A DNA stretch of 44,647 nt, from positions 1 to 44,647 of the forward strand of contig JAJUJY010000017.1 of assembly GCA_029265085.1 (NCBI GenBank), in the 5' to 3' direction. Of this stretch, positions 37,195 through 44,545 are shown in pieces. The notes below the pieces were generated by a model. That model was given only the letters and a program-made list of their open reading frames with translations. It was not told the origin of the DNA and did not search any database. Every line of letters starts with the position of its first letter. The first letter of the stretch is position 1. Origin of the DNA: Chloroflexota bacterium (GTDB lineage: Bacteria > Chloroflexota > Anaerolineae > Anaerolineales > Anaerolineaceae). Made by a program: the position numbers and the translations under genes.

Positions 37195-40100
37195 ATGAAA
37201 ACGAAATGGAACTGGATTATCATTCTATCGATGCTGCTCGGATTGGTCTTTACCAAACCGCAGCAATTGGCTTTAGCGCAAGTATTGGCAACAGCTGATT
37301 TCACATTCCAATCCTCGCCCAATCCATCGAATTATGGGCAGGAAGTGACCTTTACCCTGTCTGCTACCGGCAGCGACCCAACGTATCCACCGTTTGGATA
37401 TGTCGCGTTTTTTGACAATGGCGTGACTATTCCTGGCTGCACGATAGTACCTTTGAATTATTCAAGCGGTCCTGAGGCAGGACGCCCGGCGGTTTGTACG
37501 ACCTCTTCCCTGGCGGTCGGTACGCATACCATCACAGCAGAATTTGATAGCCTCATAAAAGACAACTATGCAGATGCTGTGCTTACCCTTGCAGATGGAC
37601 AGATCGTCAACGATGCGCTTCCGCTGACCATCATTCCCTCCAGGTTACTCGATGCAATGCTCACCATCTATTACGAGATTCCGCTCACCGCCTATTACTC
37701 AAACGGCAGCGAATGCACGAATTGCACCTGGTCCGCCACGCTGGGCAGTTTGCCGGATGGCATTGGAATCGGCGGATACACCGGAGTGCTTCACGGTACG
37801 CCGACGACAGTCGGTGCTTACACCTTCACCATTGTCGCGGAAGATGGCAACGGCGCGCGCGGCACCCAGGCATATACCTGGAATGTCACCAAAGTCAAAT
37901 CGGTCGTTGATGTCGGTATATCGTCGACTTACGTCGGTAGTACCATGCCTACGACCCTGGGCGCTACTGCCCGAAATCCCAATCCATACTATTCACCTCG
38001 GCCAAATGGAAAGATGTCCTTTTCGGTCAATGGCGTTCCGGTCCCGGGCTGCTCCGGAGAAAACGCATTATCGACGAATTTTGATGGTGCTGCTTACTGC
38101 ACCAGCTATCTTCCGACTGGCCTTGCAGCCGGTTCCTACGAAATTAAAGCCGAGTTCACCCCGGATTCAACTTCCAGCGAGCTTTACCTGAGTGCAACCG
38201 GTACGGGCACGCTTCAGGTGAATTCACCACAAGCCATCGTCTCAGGCCGGGTATTTATGGATGATAACCAGAATGGCGTAATAGACGAAACGGAAGTTGC
38301 TCAAGGGACCTGGCATGTTGACCTCAACCAGGATTGCGATGATGTGTTGGAAGGGGATGTCGTCACCTATGATCTCACAGGTGCCTTCACCTTTTATCCC
38401 GTACCCATCGATAATCATACCTACTGCCTTTCGGTCAACTTATCAAGTTATCCTGGGTACATTCAGACGACCCCCTATGACAACTTAACGCTGAGTGGAG
38501 ACCAATACTTTGAGATCGGTATTTATTATCCCCACATTACGATCCTGCCAAATCTGGAATACCTGCCGACAGGCAGCATTGGAACCTATTACGAACAAAC
38601 CTTCCAGATTTTAGGCGGGTCAGAGGATTACACAACGATTGAGGTAACCTCTGAATTACCACAAGGATTATCCTTCGATCTGAATACGCTTACACTCTCC
38701 GGTACGCCAACCGCCGGAGGTGCAGGAATGCTGCAAATATATGTAGTTGACTCGGAAGGAATAAGCGCTGAACGAACGTATATGGTGGTTATTAAGGCTG
38801 AGGGTGAATTCTCCCTGACATCTTCCTCCAATCCCTCTGGTTTGGGTGAAGCGGTTACCTTCACATTGACCGGTTCAGGCAATGCAGTGGATCCCCAATT
38901 CGGCACTGCTGTTCCTCCGTATGGAATTGTCACTTTCTTTGATGGAGATGAGCCAATTCCTGGCTGTGAAGAAACCATATTGAACGTCGACCTGGAATTG
39001 TTAGAGATTGGGAATTACCCCGCCACATGCACGACATCCGGCCTCACGGAAGGGCAGCATACGATCAAAGCGTTCTTCACCTTTGAGGACGGGGTGTATT
39101 CCGATGCCACCCGCACCCTGACACAGATGGTAGGGATTGAACCCTCGCTGGCCATCATGACGGAAACACTTTCCAATGCGGAGTACCAAACACCATACAG
39201 CCTGCAGCTCGCCGCCAGCGGCGGAACAGAACCGTATTTCTTCTCGCTGATAGGTGGCGCACTCCCAAGCGGTATTACCTTGAGCAGCGACGGCTTGCTC
39301 TCGGGTTTTGCAGATTATCCTGCCGCGCCGGGCACCTATCCCATCACGATCCAGGTCGTGGACGCAAATGAGGTTACAACCAGCCGCGATTACGACTTTG
39401 TACTGGGCAAAGGGGTTCCAACGGTTACGACAAGGACTGATGCGAACATCTTCTGGAGCCGCCCATTCGCCGTTTCGGCTGAGGTGTTGAAGCAAATTTC
39501 GGAGAGCAGCTACGCCGTATTGGATGGAACGGTGGCCTTCTTTATCGATGATATCCCGGTTCCGGGATGCGGTGCCGTAACAGAGATGAATGGCTACTAT
39601 TATTGTCCAAGTGTCGTCATGGACCTTGATGTAAACATAGAGCATACAGTTAAGGCTTCCTTTACCCCGACTGGCTGGTATGCAAATTACTACACCGCCG
39701 GCTCTGGCAGCGGCGAATTTACAGTACAGCCCAGCCTCGCAAACTTCCCTGGCGAGGTCTTTATGGACGCCAATCAGAATGGGGTATACGATGAAGGAGA
39801 AAATAGAATCAATGAGAGCGGCTGGACGGTCAATCTGGACCAGGGCTGCGATGGAACGGCGGATTATACGGTACAAACTTTAACGGGCGCTTTCTATTTT
39901 CCCAATATTCCGGTTAGCGGCCAATGCCACCGCTTCACGGTAGATGCGGCGCCGGGTTACCAGCAAACCACGCAGCTGGCAGACTTCTATCCGGGACCAG
40001 GCACAGCGCCTTTTCTGGAGGTTGGCTTCTATTACCCAACCATTATCATCAGTCCAAGCACATATGAACTCCCTTCCGGCACCATTGGAGTGGAGTATAG

Positions 40101-41055
40101 CCAGGCGTTCAGTGCAAGCGGTGGAACTGCACCCTATACATACTCCATCGACTGGAACAGGAGTACTTTACCCAATGGCCTGACCCTAAGCCCGGATGGT
40201 GTACTTTCCGGCACGCCAACCTCTTCAGGTAACTACACATTCACGGTGAGGGTGGAGGATGCAACCCACGCAATCAACCTGAAAAGTTACAACCTGTCGA
40301 TTGAGCTGGTCAAGGTAGATGGCAGTTTCACTTTTACCTCCTCCTCCAACCCATCCACGCTGGGTGAGGCGGTGACTTTCACCGTGAGCGCAACCGGAGC
40401 TGCGGAAACTCCTGATGGTGTGTTCCCACCGATTGGAGTAGTTACGTTTTTTGCCGATGGAAACGAAATTGCAGGCTGCTCGAATCTGTACTTGAATATA
40501 CTTTTTGTGGAGAATGGCTCACCCATCATTGGGAATTACCCGGTGACCTGCACAACGGCTGCACTGGGGGAGGGCTCACACGAGATCACAGCGACCTACT
40601 ATGATTTGATGGGTGCTTATAACGAACCCTCTCTTACCCTGACACAGGTCGTGAGCGCACCCGTCTCCGCCGACTTGACCATCGACAACATCGACAGCAA
40701 GGACCCAGTCAAGCCGGGCACAAAGATGGTATATACCCTAACGGTTAGTAACCAGGGGCCAAATTCCGCCGAAAATGTCATTGTAACTGATAAGCTCGAC
40801 GTCAATACCACCTACGTTTCGGTCGCAGCACCCAAGGGATGGACCTGTAGTTTCGCCACGAACTCTGGAACCGTCACTTGCTCCAGCGAAAGTCTGGCAA
40901 GCGGAAGCAGTGCCATCATCAAGATCACCGTGATCGTCAACAAGACTGCCAAGCCGGGTAAGGAACTGGTCAACAACGCCTTCGTATCCAGTGCGACATT
41001 TGATCCTGACCTGAGCAACAATACAGTCGTACAAAAGACGATGGTAATAAAGTAG
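37195..41055 (+). CDS. Large secreted Ig-like / SdrD-B / DUF11 surface protein
   Basis: I start at the ATG at 37195 (AAGGAG upstream), giving 1286 residues. It has a signal peptide (residues 1-29, ending ALAQ). The mature protein is built from Ig-like modules (SSPNPSNYGQEVTFTL type), putative-Ig He_PIG modules (GLTLSPDGVLSGTPT), and SdrD-B-like modules (VFMDDNQNGVIDE with Ca-binding-type Asp/Asn). Near the C-terminus is one DUF11 domain (VYTLTVSNQGPNSAENVIVTD). A block of about 503 residues is repeated: the Ig start appears at bases ~37.30, ~38.81 and ~40.32 kb. There is no LPxTG motif or VYLP tail, so it may be anchored by other means or released. Adhesion or surface-layer roles are likely. 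Confidence 0.92.
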   Translation: MKTKWNWIIILSMLLGLVFTKPQQLALAQVLATADFTFQSSPNPSNYGQEVTFTLSATGSDPTYPPFGYVAFFDNGVTIPGCTIVPLNYSSGPEAGRPAVCTTSSLAVGTHTITAEFDSLIKDNYADAVLTLADGQIVNDALPLTIIPSRLLDAMLTIYYEIPLTAYYSNGSECTNCTWSATLGSLPDGIGIGGYTGVLHGTPTTVGAYTFTIVAEDGNGARGTQAYTWNVTKVKSVVDVGISSTYVGSTMPTTLGATARNPNPYYSPRPNGKMSFSVNGVPVPGCSGENALSTNFDGAAYCTSYLPTGLAAGSYEIKAEFTPDSTSSELYLSATGTGTLQVNSPQAIVSGRVFMDDNQNGVIDETEVAQGTWHVDLNQDCDDVLEGDVVTYDLTGAFTFYPVPIDNHTYCLSVNLSSYPGYIQTTPYDNLTLSGDQYFEIGIYYPHITILPNLEYLPTGSIGTYYEQTFQILGGSEDYTTIEVTSELPQGLSFDLNTLTLSGTPTAGGAGMLQIYVVDSEGISAERTYMVVIKAEGEFSLTSSSNPSGLGEAVTFTLTGSGNAVDPQFGTAVPPYGIVTFFDGDEPIPGCEETILNVDLELLEIGNYPATCTTSGLTEGQHTIKAFFTFEDGVYSDATRTLTQMVGIEPSLAIMTETLSNAEYQTPYSLQLAASGGTEPYFFSLIGGALPSGITLSSDGLLSGFADYPAAPGTYPITIQVVDANEVTTSRDYDFVLGKGVPTVTTRTDANIFWSRPFAVSAEVLKQISESSYAVLDGTVAFFIDDIPVPGCGAVTEMNGYYYCPSVVMDLDVNIEHTVKASFTPTGWYANYYTAGSGSGEFTVQPSLANFPGEVFMDANQNGVYDEGENRINESGWTVNLDQGCDGTADYTVQTLTGAFYFPNIPVSGQCHRFTVDAAPGYQQTTQLADFYPGPGTAPFLEVGFYYPTIIISPSTYELPSGTIGVEYSQAFSASGGTAPYTYSIDWNRSTLPNGLTLSPDGVLSGTPTSSGNYTFTVRVEDATHAINLKSYNLSIELVKVDGSFTFTSSSNPSTLGEAVTFTVSATGAAETPDGVFPPIGVVTFFADGNEIAGCSNLYLNILFVENGSPIIGNYPVTCTTAALGEGSHEITATYYDLMGAYNEPSLTLTQVVSAPVSADLTIDNIDSKDPVKPGTKMVYTLTVSNQGPNSAENVIVTDKLDVNTTYVSVAAPKGWTCSFATNSGTVTCSSESLASGSSAIIKITVIVNKTAKPGKELVNNAFVSSATFDPDLSNNTVVQKTMVIK

Positions 41056-41098
41056 GCTAAAGAAAGCAAAGCATTCACTAGTGCCGATTCAACTGAAG

Positions 41099-41126
41099 GA
41101 CAGCCTGTCATTTCCGGCAGGCTGTC
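41099..41126 (+). terminator. Terminator after the large surface protein
   Basis: GACAGCCTG and CAGGCTGTC form a 9-bp stem, 11 bp with the flanking T-G and C-G pairs. It is followed by TTGTTTGT and lies about 45 bases past the stop. Confidence 0.75.
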
Positions 41127-41293
41127 TTGTTTGTATGTTCGGTTGGGTAATGTTTCGTGTTGAAAAAAGGTCAGGTCTTGTTCTCGTAGACACGATTTAG
41201 CCCAAAGCGAGAAGGTTACTGTTATTGACGGCTGCTCATGGTGTCGGGCGGTTTGTTTTGACTACCTATCTCTCAGCAACATCAGCTGGACCG

Positions 41294-41707
41294 CTAGTCT
41301 CCTATAAACGTAACAGCCCATCCATAGGAGCGGACCCGCCATTCACCTTCTTCCTGCACCAATACGAATGCCCATCCACCATCTTCTTCAAAACTTTCAC
41401 CGCCTTGTGAAATTTTCCAATGGGTTGGCAGGGATAAAAAGGCGAGATCATCATGAACGCTAAGATCTTGCGGGGCGCCAAATGTATGCTTGAGTACAAG
41501 ATCACTAGGCGGTTTATGCCAAGACAAAATCTTCTGAGACCAACGTTTCACTGCATCTTCCCCTTCAAAAAGATGCGGCGCAAAATTTTCGATGATCACT
41601 ACACCTTGGGTTGCGAAGGCTGAAAGCAGGGATATATCCCCGGTTTCAATAAATCGCGCAACTTTCTCGATCGGTACGAGTAATGCTGGGTCGAGATGTT
41701 CTGTCAT
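41294..41707 (-). CDS. Cassette-4 NTF2-like protein
   Basis: This 137-residue protein has a SnoaL/NTF2-like pattern. Helix ARFIETGDISLLSAFATQGVVIIENFAPHLFEG is followed by strands DLAFLSLPTHWKISQ and GWAFVLVQEEGEWRVRSYGWAV. AAGGAG precedes its ATG. It begins 53 bases after the R' box of the attC at 41760, so it sits where an integron cassette gene should. No clear attC follows its stop. It may therefore be the last, partly decayed cassette or the remains of the original flank. The function is unknown. Confidence 0.75.
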   Translation of the reverse strand: MTEHLDPALLVPIEKVARFIETGDISLLSAFATQGVVIIENFAPHLFEGEDAVKRWSQKILSWHKPPSDLVLKHTFGAPQDLSVHDDLAFLSLPTHWKISQGGESFEEDGGWAFVLVQEEGEWRVRSYGWAVTFIGD

Positions 41708-41759
41708 TGTGTCTCCTTAAAAGTTTGATTTTGATTGACCGGGAATATTGATACGACGC

Positions 41760-41888
41760 GCCTAACGGCTTGCGTTACTTGCGGGTGGGCGGGCGTGGAC
41801 TCATCTTGAGAGCAGTATAAACCCGAAGTGAAGAAAAAGCCTGTAAAACGCGGCGAATCCCACTTGTCGGGTGCACGCTGTGTTGGGC
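41760..41888 (-). repeat. attC-like integron recombination site (cassette 3 / 4 junction)
   Basis: Read on the minus strand: R'' is GCCCAAC at 41888-41882, R' is GTTAGGC at 41766-41760, with L-type arms GCGTGCACCCGACAAGTGGG near 5' and its partner CCCACCCGCAAGTAACGC near 3'. Both R boxes fit the RYYYAAC/GTTRRRY consensus. Length is 129 bases. The R'' extension (GCCGCCCAAC) is fully complementary to GTTGGGCGGC at the left boundary of the same cassette (42544-42535). Confidence 0.85.
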
Positions 41889-41904
41889 GGCATTCGGTTT
41901 ACTC

Positions 41905-42513
41905 CTAGCGCAGAAACATAAAGGAGGTGATGACCTGTGCGTAGAATCGTTCCGATAAGTCTAGAAACGTAAGATTATATAGGCGGTCATCATGGACAAT
42001 AAATACATTTCGTGAGGTAGCCTGCCCGCCGCATTCGGGAAGAACAACCGCGTTTTCATCGGCGATGGTCAAGTTATAACGCTCTCCGCTACAACGGTTT
42101 TCCACAGTCACAGTATCAGCTACTTCGTCTGCTGTTCGCCCGTCCGCCTCTTCCACGTTAATGATGAGGCTTGCGCTGTGACATGCCATATAAGGGGGTT
42201 CGCCTGGGACAAGACACACTTCGCCCGCAAAGGGAATGACAACACCGTGCCCCTCTGGATACAAGAGACAGTAGCTACCATCCTCATCCTTCAAGAGCAG
42301 TGTGCCAACTGTGGCTTCAGGACAGTTCAATGTGGTGGCAGGTGGTATTGTTGGCGTTGATGGATAGGAAGAAGCCTGAGCCGTTTGTGTTGTAAAAATG
42401 GAGTCCGCGATGGCGGTTGCTTGTTCATTAAGTTCTGCCACAGATGCGCCACAAGCAACCAAACTTATACTTATGACCAGTAACAAAAGTACGTTGACTT
42501 TTTTCGTTTTCAC
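41905..42513 (-). CDS. Cassette-3 lipoprotein
   Basis: I start at the GTG at 42513, giving 202 residues: a Lys-rich start, hydrophobic LLLLVISISL and lipobox LVAC near residue 20. The longer frame would begin inside the attC. A Ser/Thr/Pro linker (about 45-60) leads to a domain with a few Cys (NCPEATVG, YCLLYPEGHGVVIPF, VCLVPGEPPYMACHSA, NRCSGERYNL, PECGGQ). The Cys pattern suggests disulphides outside the membrane. I know no family. It ends about 20 bases before attC, as integron cassettes usually do. Confidence 0.75.
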   Translation of the reverse strand: MKTKKVNVLLLLVISISLVACGASVAELNEQATAIADSIFTTQTAQASSYPSTPTIPPATTLNCPEATVGTLLLKDEDGSYCLLYPEGHGVVIPFAGEVCLVPGEPPYMACHSASLIINVEEADGRTADEVADTVTVENRCSGERYNLTIADENAVVLPECGGQATSRNVFIVHDDRLYNLTFLDLSERFYAQVITSFMFLR

Positions 42514-42537
42514 TTTAAACTCTTGTGCCGTTAAGCC

Positions 42538-42668
42538 GCCCAACGGTTTGCGTTACTTGCGGGTGGGGTGGGGACGGCGAAGCCGTCCAACCAGAAAAAT
42601 GCTAAGGCGTAGGAAACTGCTTGGGATGTGCGCAGAATCCCCAGCGTCAGGTGCACGTTTTATTAGGC
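42538..42668 (-). repeat. attC-like integron recombination site (cassette 2 / 3 junction)
   Basis: Read on the minus strand: R'' is GCCTAAT (42668-42662, last base off consensus) and R' is GTTGGGC (42544-42538). Arms CGTGCACCTGACGCTGGGG and CCCCACCCCACCCGCAAGTAACG pair by eye. The length is 131 bases, like the other two sites. Inside lies a GGACGGCTTCGCCGTCC hairpin. The R'' extension is complementary to TTAGGCGC at the left boundary of the same cassette (near 43384). Confidence 0.82.
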
Positions 42669-42722
42669 GCATTTGGCAAGACAGTTTTCTATACTTGCAT
42701 TGTTCACTATGGTTTGGATTAC

Positions 42723-43259
42723 TTACATCTCCAACTCCGCTGCATCCCCTTCTCCTAGAATACTCCATCCTTGTTTTAACAATTGAGAGATTGTTTGATA
42801 TTCCTCAACGGGCTTATTTGCATTTTCATTATCCCGCCTTTGCTCTAAAGAGAGGTTTTTATCCCGTTTAGCTGTCCAAAGCATAAATAGTGCGATCATA
42901 ATAATAGGCAAGGCGATACCAGAGAGTATAGCCAATCCCCCATAACCGTCCTGCATTAATAGAAGGCAACTACCAAGACCAGATAATAATGCTGTTATCG
43001 TAATAGTGATTGCTGCCGTATTTGACTTTTTTCTAACAGAGGCACATTGACTGCATCTGGGAATAGGAATTTTCACACTCTCTTCTCTCGATTTTATACT
43101 TCCTATTTTTTCATCCAAGATGGTTGATTTCACTAGCTTCACCACTCTGGATTTTGCTGGTTCTGCCTCCCTAAGCTGGCAAAACCAGCATATTTCCTTT
43201 ACTGCACTTACGGTTTCAAGGTCTTCATTATCGGCTGCCCTAACAACCTTTTCACTCAT
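42723..43259 (-). CDS. Cassette-2 zinc-ribbon-like membrane protein
   Basis: This 178-residue protein has two CxxC pairs, CWFC at about 24-27 and CSQC at about 68-71, spaced by a Lys/Glu-rich stretch. Two hydrophobic segments follow (TAAITITITALLSGLGSCLLL and LAILSGIALPIIMIALFML) and then a charged cytoplasmic tail with a coiled-coil-like EEYQTISQLLKQGW. The four Cys could bind zinc. AAGGAG lies directly before the ATG. No family is known to me. The layout resembles small membrane proteins of unknown role often carried by integron cassettes. Confidence 0.75.
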   Translation of the reverse strand: MSEKVVRAADNEDLETVSAVKEICWFCQLREAEPAKSRVVKLVKSTILDEKIGSIKSREESVKIPIPRCSQCASVRKKSNTAAITITITALLSGLGSCLLLMQDGYGGLAILSGIALPIIMIALFMLWTAKRDKNLSLEQRRDNENANKPVEEYQTISQLLKQGWSILGEGDAAELEM

Positions 43260-43378
43260 GTTTGCTCCTTTTTCTGTTTATATGGATTGAATTGACTGGC
43301 CATTTTGTAATACTTAGGGGTTTGTCAGAATGATTGTCTTGTTCAGGTTATGCCTTTTTCAGTCTTTCTCAACTCAGC

Positions 43379-43507
43379 GCCTAACGGTTGGCGTTAGCGG
43401 CACGAGCGGGACTTTGACGGGAAGAACTCAAAGAAAAAAACAGTTTAGCGCTGACTCGCCGTAGCCAGTAGAATCCCCGCTCTTGTCCGCTGCACGCTGT
43501 GTTGGCA
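43379..43507 (-). repeat. attC-like integron recombination site (cassette 1 / 2 junction)
   Basis: Read on the minus strand: R'' is TGCCAAC (43507-43501) and R' is GTTAGGC (43385-43379). Arms GCGTGCAGCGGACAAGAGCGGG and CCCGCTCGTGCCGCTAACGC pair with small bulges. The length is 129 bases. The R'' extension (GCGTGCCAAC) matches the complement of GTTGACACGC at the left boundary of cassette 1 at nine of ten positions. Confidence 0.83.
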
Positions 43508-43515
43508 CGCTTCTC

Positions 43516-44133
43516 TTATGCACACAGATTAAACCCAAAGGTGTTTTCGACAACTCCGGGAAGTACCCTGTAAATCGATTGACCGATTGTAGTTTCAAAC
43601 TCCTTCTGTATACCCAAAAACGCTTTCCAACGTGGAACGCTGAATTCATTGACGCCACGCCGTAATGCTACGTCCATCAAGCGTTTTTCCACCAAACAAT
43701 ACCCTGATGGAAGAGCTATGGCATCGCAAAGTTGAATGAGCCGATCATAGTCGTCAAACTCAATTCGTGAAAGATATTCATCCAACAAGTCTAATTCTTG
43801 TTTTGTACAATCCCATTTGCCAGCAACAGAATGTATAGGTTTCAGGGGGAATACATGCGTGATGCAAATTCGAGCGGCATCCTCAAACCCTTGTTCCATG
43901 AGAAAGTAATAACCATCCAGCGTATGGCGCATATCTGCCACACCAGCCCGCCGTCCAATATCATGAAGATAGCCCAAAATAAAAGCAGTTTCTGAATCAA
44001 GCTTTGGATGCTGTGCTGCAATCGCTTCGGCGGCTTTTCCGACAAAGAAAGAGTGCTGAACCCAGGGACCTGGATTCAAATCCTGTGCTTCTTTGATAAA
44101 CTCTTCGGCTCGTTCACGAGAGGGAATGTTCAT
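43516..44133 (-). CDS. Cassette-1 HD-domain phosphohydrolase-like protein
   Basis: This 205-residue protein has an HD-type core: H in VQHSFFVGKAAEAIA, the HD pair in LGYLHDIGRRAG, a later His in ICITHVFPLKP and a final Asp in QLCDAIALP. It should bind one or two metals and cleave a phosphate ester, possibly of a nucleotide. It lacks any fused domain. AAAGGTGG precedes the ATG. It is the first cassette after the putative attI and ends about 10 bases before the attC. Confidence 0.85.
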   Translation of the reverse strand: MNIPSRERAEEFIKEAQDLNPGPWVQHSFFVGKAAEAIAAQHPKLDSETAFILGYLHDIGRRAGVADMRHTLDGYYFLMEQGFEDAARICITHVFPLKPIHSVAGKWDCTKQELDLLDEYLSRIEFDDYDRLIQLCDAIALPSGYCLVEKRLMDVALRRGVNEFSVPRWKAFLGIQKEFETTIGQSIYRVLPGVVENTFGFNLCA

Positions 44134-44173
44134 ACCACCTTTTATTTTATTTACCTGACTCTCTGTTAAAAGG

Positions 44174-44184
44174 AGCGTGTCAAC
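44174..44184 (-). other. Putative attI x cassette-1 junction
   Basis: On the minus strand the junction reads GTTGACACGC, an R'-type box (one base off GTTRRRY) at the point where cassette 1 begins. It complements the R'' of the attC at the far end of cassette 1 at nine of ten positions. It lies between intI and the cassette ORFs, where attI should be. No second attI box is clear. Confidence 0.5.
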
Positions 44185-44191
44185 TATTACT

Positions 44192-44213
44192 TATACGGCA
44201 ATTATGCCGTATA
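44192..44213. repeat. 22-bp inverted repeat between attI and intI
   Basis: TATACGGCA and TGCCGTATA are perfect 9-bp arms around ATTA. It lies 8 bases from the attI junction and about 50 bases upstream of the intI promoter. It could be a regulator operator, for example LexA-like, or an integrase-binding site. The sequence does not decide. Confidence 0.55.
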
Positions 44214-44262
44214 GCTTTAATTATTATTATGATATATTGCGTATCTGCCGCCTCGTTATCTT

Positions 44263-44291
44263 TTGTTCTGATACGCTCATATTAGGATAAT
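44263..44291 (+). promoter_or_regulatory. Candidate intI promoter
   Basis: TTGTTC (44263-44268) and GATAAT (44286-44291) lie 17 bases apart. AGAGAGG (44311-44317) is 6 bases before the ATG at 44324. Confidence 0.5.
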
Positions 44292-44323
44292 TTTAGCACG
44301 GTTCTATAACAGAGAGGCCCTTC

Positions 44324-44461
44324 ATGTCTGATCAGCCCACCCCAAAACCAAAAAAACTGTTCGACCGACTGCGCGATGCCATTCGCATCAAACATTACGT
44401 CTGCAACACCGATCAAGCGTATGTGTTACGGGACAAAAAAATTTCCACTTCCATTGGATGA
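44324..44461 (+). pseudogene. Integron integrase (intI) N-terminal remnant
   Basis: The 45-residue reading contains KKLFDRLRDAIRIKHYVCNT then DQAYV. This matches the start of IntI-type tyrosine recombinases, which run V/L-D-Q-L-R-E-x-I-R-x-x-H-Y-S-x-x-T-E-Q-A-Y-V. After Y-V the frame degenerates (LRDKKISTSIG) and stops with TGA. Another frame then gives FHFHWMNKCLA and stop, resembling the next IntI segment (F-I-x-F-H-x-x-R-H). No catalytic-domain residues appear before the window ends. A promoter and ribosome binding site are still in place. The orientation is divergent from the cassettes, as in a normal integron. Confidence 0.75.
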
Positions 44462-44545
44462 ATAAGTGCCTGGCATGAATCAAAAGCACCCTCCATTGTC
44501 GGAGAGCGCTTTGTATTTCAAATTCTTCATGAAATCAATGAGTCA

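Noticed and set aside
41087..41148. A possible fourth attC around the terminator of the large surface protein (GTTGGGT and ATTCAAC boxes 62 bases apart)
   Set aside because: The boxes fit the loose consensus, but there is no L-arm pairing and the centre is an ordinary terminator stem. It looks like chance.
41200..41252. A degenerate attC end (GCCCAAA ... GTGTCGGGCGG) after cassette 4
   Set aside because: It resembles the other sites only partly and does not complement cassette 4's left boundary (GTTAGGCGCG).
44165..44183. TTGACA in the attI junction as the -35 of a cassette promoter
   Set aside because: No acceptable -10 box lies 16-18 bases downstream. The TTGACA is more simply part of the R' box.
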